A stretch of 64,000 bases of DNA from Bombyx mori (taxonomy: Eukaryota; Arthropoda; Insecta; Lepidoptera; Bombycidae): contig NC_085121.1 in the NCBI RefSeq assembly GCF_030269925.1, positions 7,643,501 to 7,707,500 of the forward strand, given 5' to 3'. This document shows, piece after piece, positions 55,491 to 64,000 of the stretch; the stretch's first letter is position 1; every line of letters starts with the position of its first letter. The translations under genes and the position numbers were made by a program. The notes beneath the pieces were generated by a model that saw only the letters and a program-made list of their open reading frames with translations, was not told the origin of the DNA and did not search any database.

Positions 55491-55590
55491 TACTAGGGAA
55501 TTTTGTCCGCACAGGTAGTATCCACCGCCCTGCATCTTCTGCCGTGAAGCAGCAATGCGTTTCGCATTGAAGTGTGGAAGGAAAAGCAAA
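55491..55590 (+). repeat. Decayed SINE fragment
   Basis: TTCTGCCGTGAAGCAGCAAT and a changed CCGCCCTGCATC block; the rest of the body is lost. Confidence 0.6.
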
Positions 55591-55961
55591 AAAAACCTTT
55601 TTTGTGATTTAATTTCGAAATATGCCCAGCCCTCGTAAATCAGAATTTTCTTGGCCACGAGCGACTCACAACCTTGTATCATTGCACTGGTTGTGACAAG
55701 AACAATGCACAATATAAGGGTCAGACGGATGCTCGCTGATTTAATAGGGCCGGAAACTATTCAACAACATAATTTGGACGAATATTCCGTGTTGCGCTGT
55801 GTTCTGCCTTAACAAGCCAGGTTGCCGCGTCAGAAGACGCCCTCTTATGTTCCGAGGGCCCGCGAAATATAATTAAGGGAGATCAGTGTAAGCAACGCGA
55901 AAGGTTTTTATTGGAACAGCCTCATAATTTTAGTTGAGCTGCCCCCAATTCAGGGGTGACT

Positions 55962-56507
55962 ATGATTTTTCCCAACGTGACAAAAAAGTGGGAATTGTCA
56001 ATGCTCAAGTGTGTTATTATATTAATTTGTGAATACTTTTCGAAGTGCCATTTCAAAGATTATTTAGCTGGAACCTTAACTGACCCTGAAGATTGTATAC
56101 TGAAGCCTCACAAATCAGAACTAATAGGTAATGCAACCAATTTTTGTAAGATCCATGATTAAAATTGATTTTGATCCGAAATTTGAAAATTGTTTCAGCT
56201 TAGAATTTGCTCGGAAACAATAAGTGGGGGAACCACTTTGAATTGGACTGTATGTTGTGTAATTTAAAAGACCTTGACTGCAACTCGAGTAGCAAACTTC
56301 ATTGTACTTTAACAGTATTTAGATTTGTCATTTAGATCAATTAATTATCGCAACAAATGGGCAGATTTAGAGACGAATAAAGTGAAAGATTTCAACAAGG
56401 CACAGCAGAAAAGTGTTATCTGGAAAGGGTCACTGATTTTATTAAGATACCTGACTAATATTGCCGTTTACAAAGACGTCGGCTTAGAGCTGAAAACTCA
56501 ACCTTAA
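55962..56507 (+). CDS. Hypothetical protein, two-exon candidate
   Basis: Exon 55962-56127 ends CTAATAG|GTAATG and exon 56323-56507 follows GTATTTAG; the phases close to give 116 aa ending ...GLELKTQP and TAA. A possible acceptor (CCAATTCAG) stands just before the first exon, so it could be an internal exon of a longer gene. The second exon has a coding look (KWADLETNKVKDFNKAQQKS, LLRYLTNIAVYKD). I do not recognise the family; neither membrane segment nor signal peptide is convincing. It may also be the remains of a decayed gene. Confidence 0.35.
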
Positions 56508-56744
56508 TGCTTATGTATTAAAGAAAGTTATAGTAATAAAGTATCTTTTTTTTGTTTATAAGAAAGTTACGACTACCAAGAAAAAGGCAGAACCGCCGAA
56601 ATTAATTCAGCTGGCTAGTTTTTTTTAATTCCTACTTCTGATTTTGTTTTAATTTCCTTTGAAAATCACATCATCATAAAATATTAAAAATGGAAATAGA
56701 AACGAAAAAAACTAAAGTGAGCGTATTGAGCCAAGTCTACGTTG

Positions 56745-57012
56745 TCTTTTTTTAATTGCTTGGGTCAACGAGCTCACGACCCACCTGATATTAAGTGGCT
56801 ACTAGAGCCCATAGATATCAACAACGAAAATGCTCCAGCACCCTCCTTTTAGATATGATTCTCAGTTCTATAGTAAAAATTGGTCGAATTGGTATAAATA
56901 TCGACTGCCCACCCTTTAAGCCCGAATGATTTACTGCTGAGCGACCAAAATATGGTAGGCGGCGATGCATGCCTATGCGGGCTCAGACAACGCCATACCA
57001 CCAAAAATCTGG
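56745..57012 (-). repeat. Decayed SINE copy
   Basis: Old reverse copy: ACGAGCTCACGACCCACCTG, GAGCCCATAGATATCAACAA, GACTGCCCACCCTTTAAGCC. Confidence 0.65.
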
Positions 57013-58090
57013 TGCTATTTAGTGATCATTGACTTTACAATGTTTATTCCGAAAAAGGTTCAATCATAATTTTGTTAAAGCTATGTGTAGGTTGATCGTT
57101 TTGGTTGGAATTATTTCGTAAAGGTGCATACAAAAGTTTCGACGGAAACGGCGCGCGGTTGTTTCCCTGAGAAAAATATATTTCAATATTTTTTACCTTA
57201 CCAGTACATTCTACTGCCACGTTGTGGTTACTGTTTTGAAACATGAAATGCTATTTCATCTACATAACCATTACACTACAGATCTACGAACACTGGGTCT
57301 AGTACTGAAACTGACTTCAGGTCAGATCGACTCAGATCTGAAATCAGTCGGTGCACTAAGTCAAATTTTGACGTGATACTACCCGTACTCGTTCACTTCA
57401 CCAGACCATCAATTGGACAGACTAAGGCAAACAAGGGGCAAAAAGATTACGAGGTTCCTTAAAAGTTTTACCGATCTCAACACACCAAGCAATTGACTCG
57501 ACATAACTGGAACATATCGATAGTGCGCCCTAAATGACAGTTTATCATCAAACAGAATAAAGAAGTCTTTGGAAGATTGTTTTATTGTGGAAGTAAAGTA
57601 TTATTACCCTGAACGATTGTCTTGAACTTGGTACCCGTTTGTGATTTCAAAAATACATTTTGAACAGTTTTGTTATATAATATCGACTCAGCGCCATTGT
57701 TCGATTTATATGTTATAATATACTTTTTCGCAAATCACTGGACGTATTCACATAACATAACACGAATGTCATACTGCATGGCAAATATAGGCAAGATTCC
57801 AGTATGTGTTCGTAGGCTAAGCGGTTGGGTTATGCTACTAAAATTGCTTTATGCTGAAAAAGTCGATATGCTTTGTCAAATTTTGAATTAAGAGTTGTGT
57901 TTTCATAAAAACAATAATGGCAAAGTTTACTGTAAAATCTCATGCTACTTTTACAAAAAGTTTTTAAAATCTAAATTCTTCTAAGAAAAAAACCATTTAC
58001 TTATCCTAATTATTATTATTATTATTAAGTAAAAATCTGTTTCTGCTCCGTGTCATTATTACATTTTGTAATGTCCACGACGGTTTGCAT
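57013..58090. other. AT-rich spacer
   Basis: No supported gene or repeat. A short ATT microsatellite stands at 58011-58026. Confidence 0.5.
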
Positions 58091-58212
58091 ACTAATCTAA
58101 AAATAGTACATTGTGCACCAAGGGAGAAAAGTTGGACATTTCTTCCCGCGTGGCAAACACGCTGGAGGAAATGTTCAACTTTTCTCCCGCGGTGCACATA
58201 CTATTTTTTCTC
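58091..58212. repeat. Imperfect palindrome of about 110 bp
   Basis: AAAAATAGTACATTGTGCAC ... GGGAGAAAAGTTGGACATTT at the left is mirrored by AAATGTTCAACTTTTCTCCC ... GGTGCACATACTATTTTT at the right, with a small loop around GCGTGGCAAACACGC. It is followed by a GC-rich stretch (58225-58300) with a run of nine C. A related, non-palindromic GGGAGAAAAAGTTACACTTT sequence lies at about 58538. Confidence 0.75.
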
Positions 58213-58868
58213 CTACCAGGCCGAAAGTTTGTGAAGTACCGAGCCGGGGTCCAAGGGCGAAGCTCTGGCCAGGGTAGGGGGGTGGAGCCCCCCCCCGTAT
58301 TCATAAAAAAAACAATTTAACTGTTTTTTTTTTTTTAAATAAACTACTACTGATTGAATAAGAACTGTCTGATGAACTCATCTTTGTTTAATACTTCACT
58401 ATTAGATGTTATTGCCTTTTGTTTATTTCACTTTTATACTAAACACAATATTGCAAATTACCCGAGCACAACAATGGCGGAGAATTTTAGGTGCGTAAGA
58501 GCAGACGTAGACACTAACGCGCATGCCCACTTGTACCCAGGGAGAAAAAGTTACACTTTCTTCCCTGTACAGCGGGACGAAAACCGAACTTTCGGCGTAG
58601 GTAGGAGAAAAAATCTAGTATTAGACAGAATTATATTTATTCTATGTTTGAAGTTCTAGCATTGGTAATGCGCAACGCTTATAAGCAAAAGGTGAAATTT
58701 TATTAAAAATGAAACCAAAGTTGGAGTATGAGCTTCATTAGACGAAACGTCTTGATCGTAGACGAAAAATGATTAATAAAAGTAACACAGGTTCTCAAAG
58801 TGTATATAATCTATGACACGGGCCGTTTGCAATTCGCTGAATGAACATGTTGCAATAATCGCGTTCGG

Positions 58869-59060
58869 TTTCAGTAGCCAGGCTGCGCATGCGGGGCATT
58901 CGGCGCGGCGGGGGGTGGTGTATCGGTGTTTCAGACGTCGTCGACAGCGAAGCAAGCATTCAGTCTCTTTTGTGTCATGAGAGGCCGCGATTCTTCACAC
59001 ACAGCACGGTGCTTCGAGCAATGCATCACAATGAACAGCCGACAGGGAATGCATGCAACG
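58869..59060 (+). other. Candidate first exon or promoter region
   Basis: GC-rich island in AT-rich DNA with TATATAAT at 58802-58809, an insect-type initiator TTCAGTCT near 58959, ATG codons at 59023 and 59032, and a consensus donor ACG|GTAAGC at 59060. Either ATG stays open to the donor. If real, the gene would continue to the right with a large intron; I find no second exon in the window. Confidence 0.3.
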
Positions 59061-59326
59061 GTAAGCGAACTTCTAATATGTACTATCATAATTAATCGCG
59101 TGTTTTAATTAAATTTTAATGCAATTTTTTAATTAACTATTAAAATTTAGGAATTTATTTAATTCTTAATGCAACTGCAAGCGACAACCCCATAAAATAT
59201 ACATATTTAAATAAAAAATTTAATCATATTAAATTTATAAATCATTACTTTTGTGACCATAACTTAAAAAATTAATAAAAACGGCATAAACAGTTGGAAC
59301 ACGTTATAGATTTACTGTGTTGATAT

Positions 59327-59367
59327 GTATACATTATTGACTTGATACCCAAGTCAATAATGTATAC
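59327..59367. repeat. Perfect 18-bp hairpin
   Basis: GTATACATTATTGACTTG and CAAGTCAATAATGTATAC separated by ATACC. Not part of a recognised transposon. Confidence 0.85.
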
Positions 59368-59899
59368 CACCTTTTTACTTCCACTGAACTCGGTGGAACG
59401 TGGCGTTGGATATCAATAACGGCAAGGACATAGCTATTTGTGGGCATATTACCTACTAACCACCGATTTAAACATTAACTATTAAATAAAGTAAAGTAAT
59501 GTAATTCAAATGAATATCTGAAACTTCGCATGTTCGGTGGTGATTCATGAAAATATATTACTTACCACATTTACCCTTTAGATAAATTAAAACAACTAGG
59601 CACCTATTTACTTGAGAAGGGTTCGTCTACAACAAGGTTGGGGTTCGCAGTGTGAAACGCATTAAATTACAAATACTCATGGGTAGAGAATAAATTGTTT
59701 TGTTAATTGAACGCACAAGCATTTTAAAATGCATCACATGAAAATAAATCACTTCATAATCATATTTTATTTTCCCTGTGTTTTGTAATGTACCTTTCTA
59801 TGGGGAGTTGTCATCTCCATTTTACCATTGCATTTCACGCCATCTCATGGCTTTCTCCAGGGAGCCTCCAAACAGTGCGATCATTAACAGTCTGCTTTT

Positions 59900-60142
59900 T
59901 TTATTGCTTAGATGGGTGGACGAGCTCACAGCCCACCTGGTGTTAAGTGGTTACTGGAGCCCATAGACATCTACGACGTAAATGCGCCACCCACCTTGAG
60001 ATATAAGTTCTAAGGTCTCAAGTATAGTTACAACGGCTGCCCCACACTTCAAACCGAAACGCATTACTGCTTCACGGCAGAAATAGGCGGGGTGGTGGTA
60101 CCTACCCGCGCGGACTCACAAGAAGTCCTATCACCAGTAATA
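59900..60142 (-). repeat. SINE copy, body
   Basis: Near-consensus reverse copy, from ATTGCTTAGATGGGTGGACG to GAAGTCCTATCACCAGTAAT. Confidence 0.88.
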
Positions 60143-61049
60143 AATTAGGTTAATTCAAATATTGTAAATTTGTATGGAGTCGGAACGTTTGCCTACGTAT
60201 GCCGCTAGGGGCGCTGTTCCAACTGCATACAAATTTGAGTTAACTTTTACGCGATCGAGAACGTTAAAAAACTCGCACTAAGTACAGAGGTAGGGCGTGT
60301 GTTTGTCGTTGCATGAAAATGTATCGTGATATACCACCTACTTAAGCATTAGACAAAAAAAATTCATACAAAATTCATAACATTTACAACAAGAATTCGC
60401 AAACATTTCTTATAAATGAATGTTCTCTTTGTTGCTGGTCGCAGATAGAAATGTTTTAATTTAAGATCAACGAATGAGGAGAGGTTCTCCAATTACAATT
60501 TGTAGATAAGAAGTATAAGACAACGTTATACTGTAAAACTAATTATTTAAAATAAAGTCCCGTTTGTAATGTGCTGCTCAATTTAAAAGTATTTATGGTG
60601 ACTTCAGCTGGTTAGCAATAAATTCAATTGAGTAAGCGATATCTTGAACATTGTACTACTTGTCCCAATTGTTTAGTTGTGATGTCTACGAAAAAAATAC
60701 ATTGAATATTATAATTGTCAGTTATTACGAGGTAATGAAATCAGAAATTTATTGATGTTTTCAGTATATTTTTTTTAATTTAGGTTCATTAACATATTCT
60801 ATTATTATACAGCTAGAATATAATAAATATAATAATACGTTATCATTTTCTTTGGTGTTCGCGACTTATAGACTTAACTAAAACTACTTTTACTTAGACT
60901 ACATTTCAGGTGCCAACACCTTAGTCGACCGTGAACGCGAAAAATGTAAAATATTCGAAACTTTGGATATAAAAATAATATTATGTATATAATGCTAATA
61001 AAAACGGCAAGAAATAAGTAGTTTTTAATAAAAGACCAGCAGTTTTTTT
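60143..61049. other. AT-rich spacer
   Basis: Nothing supported apart from a weak stretch at 60840-60920 that recalls similar sequence near 45050-45240 and 62590-62700; possibly an old dispersed repeat. Confidence 0.4.
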
Positions 61050-61475
61050 TTATTTATTCTATTGGCGAATGCTATTATCCACCTTTAGACATAACAGTTC
61101 GAATTCATACAAATAACGGTTGGCCACTCTTTAAATTGCATGCACTCATGCATCAGCCCGTTGAGTTTTTCGCCGGATCTTCTCAGCGGGTCGCAATTCC
61201 GATCCGGTAGTAGATTCATTCGCGAAGCAGTTGCTCTTGAGTTGCTAGATCTCTTTTGGAGGCACTCGGGCCCACCCCTTCCGGCTAAGACTTTGCTCGC
61301 CTACCTGTCCTGGTGAATATATAAGGCCTCTGGGCCACCAGCTATCCCTCATTCACAAAAAAACCCCTTTAAATTGGAACGTATGATTGTTTGTCAGTAG
61401 AGAACGAGTAGGGCGGTGGCACCTACCCGCTCGGGCCTCACAACAGTCATTACCTAAATTTATATTATAACTTTT
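61050..61475 (-). repeat. Old SINE interrupted by a LINE insertion
   Basis: Decayed SINE body in two parts, 61050-61128 and 61377-61475 (GGGCGGTGGCACCTACCCGC), split by the 228-bp insert at 61139-61366. Confidence 0.6.
61139..61366 (+). mobile_element. 5'-truncated copy of the 15440-20607 LINE
   Basis: Contains only the 3' UTR of the full-length element (CGCCGGATCTTCTCAGCGGG, ATCCGGTAGTAGATTCATTC, GGGCCACCAGCTATCCC) with a short A-rich end, flanked by the perfect 10-bp direct repeat CTTTAAATTG (61129-61138, 61367-61376). Confidence 0.92.
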
Positions 61476-63788
61476 ACGAGTTTCATTTCTAATAAACAAC
61501 GTTTTTTTTCATAATCATTCATAAACAGTGCTAGAAGTATTTTTTCCTTCAATTTTCATTTTGACCGGACTTTTGAGCCCAGCCATAGTCGCATAAATCG
61601 TAGATAGACTAGTTATCTTTATGCGATGATTGTATCAGTTATTGCATTTATAAAAGAAAACGACCTCAGAAAAAATAATTCAGTCATTAATAAAATTAAA
61701 TGTAGTCGAAGCTTATGCATTATTAGCGATAACTCAAAAACTGCTTATCAATCTGTTGATATAATTTGTATAGGACAATATGAGAAGCACCAAGTTTCAA
61801 ATAAAAAGAAGAAACATCAAAATTGGTTCACGTAAAAATATAGTGTTGAGGTAATAGTCATAGGTTACAAAAAGAGTCGAATTGAGAATCTGTTCCTTTT
61901 TTGAAGTCGATAAAAAATAAGGATAGCTACGTTTTGGCTAACAAGATTTATCAAGTTTACTGAAATTTAAAGTGAATTCTGAAATTGGCGAATTATAAGT
62001 TTTTTCGTATTCTCAAAATGTACATCGAACACAATCAGTAGACGATATCATATTATATATTTTACTCTTGTCAACGGAACTTTGGCAACTCTTTAGTATA
62101 CACGTTTCATGTGACTGAGCCAAATATGTTCGGTAGTTCAATGGTTAATTATTCTTTTGTCATTTACTAAACGTCATCACATGGCCAACGCCTTTATGAG
62201 ATTTATTAGGAAACATTTGTATTTTCAACACTGGAAATGGTGCTCTGGAATTAAACACCCTCTGTGATATATCAGCGCTTGGAAACGAGATTTAAGAATA
62301 TATTAAATAGAAAATATGTATAATTGTCAACTCCTTCATATCACTCGAAGTACGAGTACCTACGAAAGACAGATTGTTCTCAGACTCTCAGTACTTGCAA
62401 CCCCTAGGAAAATAGCTATTAGAAACTTGGCCTAAAGGTCTAGGAGATACCAGGCCATAAACTCCAAAAAAAAAAGCTATCAGAAACTCAACATTCCACA
62501 TCCCTCTGCTCCAATAGTGGACCGATTTTAATACATCATTAAAACTTGACAGTAATTATTACCATATAATTATTTAAACATCGACGAGTAACAGTTCAGT
62601 CGTCAGTGACCACGAAAACTGTAACGTAAAAATCAGAAATAAGAAAATTAAAATAATAAACGAGAAATTAAGCCGTAAAAGTAGTTTTAGTTATGTCTAC
62701 GACTTGCATATGCTGAAGAAAATTTCGGTATTAATACTTTTTTAAAGATACAGTACAAATAGTGGACCCTTTTCGTAATTTTAGAAAGGACCTAAATCTC
62801 ATATTTATTCTGAAAAAGCCTCGAAATATACTGCTGTATCGGTAGAATATTATTTATTAGTCCAGTTTCATTAACAGGGGAACAATTTTATAGGTAAGTT
62901 AAGTCCAAAAGGAGTCCCCTTACAGGGAAAGTTTTTGATGAGATGGTCTGATCTCATAAATAATAATCGATTAATACTTTTAGAGAGTAAACCTCGTTTC
63001 GGATATAGTTCCATGGTGCATTAGCAAATGTTAAAATAACGTGTTACTTATTAATTAAATAAGATATGTTACCTACCGACGTGGTATTCGTGCGTTCCGT
63101 TTTGAAGGAATAAGAAGCCGTATCAAAATACTATTCAGACTTCAATCTATGTCTCAAGGTTGACATTCGCTGTTAAAACCAAATCTAACGCGAGCTCTTC
63201 ATTACATTTAATTAGGTTTCATACTTTAGTGCATTTAATGCTGTAAAAAGAAAGCGTTAGAGGATATTGTCAAAACATTTTTGGAGTTCCGAGATAATAC
63301 AGACAGGTTATAGTTTATTGTATTTAAGGGGCTTGTCCGACATATATTTTATCGTAGTATTGGCATCGTCAACACCGAAGTAAAATTCGTATTTTTTCTG
63401 CATACTTTGTGTAGTTAACGATGACTATATCATAATATTTTTAGACACGGTTGATTAGATATGAATACCATCAATGCTATTAACAGTTTAGATAATGTAA
63501 CTGCTTTATGCGTTCAATAAAGCGGTAATTTTTTGAAACAGATAAGCTAATCCACTTGTTACTCATTTGATTCAAGCCGAATTTACTTTCACAGATAAAC
63601 ATCGAAAAATACCGTAATAATTTATTGTTCTAGATTTACGGACTACGAGCTCATGGCCACGTTGCGATCTGATCTCGAAGTCTCAATTGTAGTGGACCGC
63701 GACTGATAAACTACGACTTCTACTATAAAACCGCTAAATGTGTAACTTGCAGACCAGTATATATTACTGCTTTGTGGCAGATTTTTTT
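61476..63788. other. AT-rich spacer
   Basis: No gene supported. GGCCTAAAGGTCTAGGAGAT ... ACCAGGCCATAAACTCC with A run at 62430-62476 looks like the 3' end of a retroelement also hinted at near 46960-47000. Confidence 0.4.
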
Positions 63789-63972
63789 TTTCTTATTCCT
63801 GTCGAATCATTGGTAGCCTAAATGGCTATTCCAATTATTATGCCCGGACAAATAGATGAGCTTACGGCTTCAAAATAGGCCTGAGAGAATTGCTAACACT
63901 GACTCTAGCAAGAGTAGTACTTCGCCGAATTTACCATTGGATTGAAATCGTAAACCATTGAGAAGATCCCCA
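63789..63972 (-). repeat. Jockey-type LINE 3' tail fragment
   Basis: Reverse tail: GGTAGCCTAAATGGCTATTC, GAGAATTGCTAACACTGAC, TTGAGAAGATCC. It is followed by CGATAAAGCGGCACGACACG, which resembles the left edge of the copy at 8441, so another copy may begin at the window edge. Confidence 0.7.
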
Positions 63973-64000
63973 CTTCGATAAAGCGGCACGACACGAGAAC

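Noticed and set aside
58773..59108. Open frames on both strands around the GC-rich island
   Set aside because: Short, mutually overlapping and not recognisable; only the promoter/first-exon idea was kept at low confidence.
61626..61835. 69-aa plus-strand frame
   Set aside because: Lys/Asn/Ile composition expected of AT-rich noncoding DNA; no splice or family evidence.

Overview
The window is lepidopteran nuclear DNA, most likely Bombyx mori or a close relative. The evidence is AT-rich DNA, multi-exon genes with GT-AG introns, and a dense load of Bombyx-type repeats: tRNA-headed SINEs, jockey-clade LINE copies sharing one 3' tail, a maT/mariner relic, RTE and Helitron fragments and several MITEs. 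There are no prokaryotic features. The organism is inferred from repeats recognised by eye, not from a search.

Layout. (1) 358-13140, plus strand: the last 14 coding exons of an anoctamin/TMEM16-like gene (copy A) whose 5' end lies left of the window. (2) 13908-31558, plus strand: a complete 20-exon paralogue (copy B, 868 aa predicted). The two are tandem duplicates with matching exon order and intron phases. By-eye alignment suggests both have lost nearly all of the calcium-binding acidic residues of TMEM16 channels/scramblases. An intact 5.2-kb jockey-clade LINE (15440-20607, 10-bp target duplication) sits in intron 4 of copy B. (3) 32153-34259, plus strand: TRM6/TRMT6, the non-catalytic subunit of the tRNA m1A58 methyltransferase, in two exons. 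(4) 49607-35844, minus strand: a 13-exon doublecortin-like kinase (two DCX domains plus a CaMK-type kinase, 624 aa predicted), convergent with TRM6, with a GC-AG intron in the first DCX domain. (5) 52834-53460, plus strand: Rab7, coding region in one exon. (6) 53.5-64 kb: mostly repeats and AT-rich DNA, with one weak two-exon gene candidate (55962-56507) and a possible first exon near 59.0 kb.

The genes do not form one pathway: two membrane proteins, a tRNA-modification subunit, a microtubule-associated kinase and an endosomal GTPase. The most interesting signals are the divergent anoctamin pair, the apparently intact LINE with its stop/restart junction (TAA TCA ATG) and a 3' tail shared with many small copies nearby, and several clean inverted-repeat elements, including a perfect 50-bp inverted repeat in a DCLK intron and a TIR element just upstream of Rab7. 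Exon coordinates were placed by reading splice sites and checking that lengths and phases close; no RNA evidence was available.
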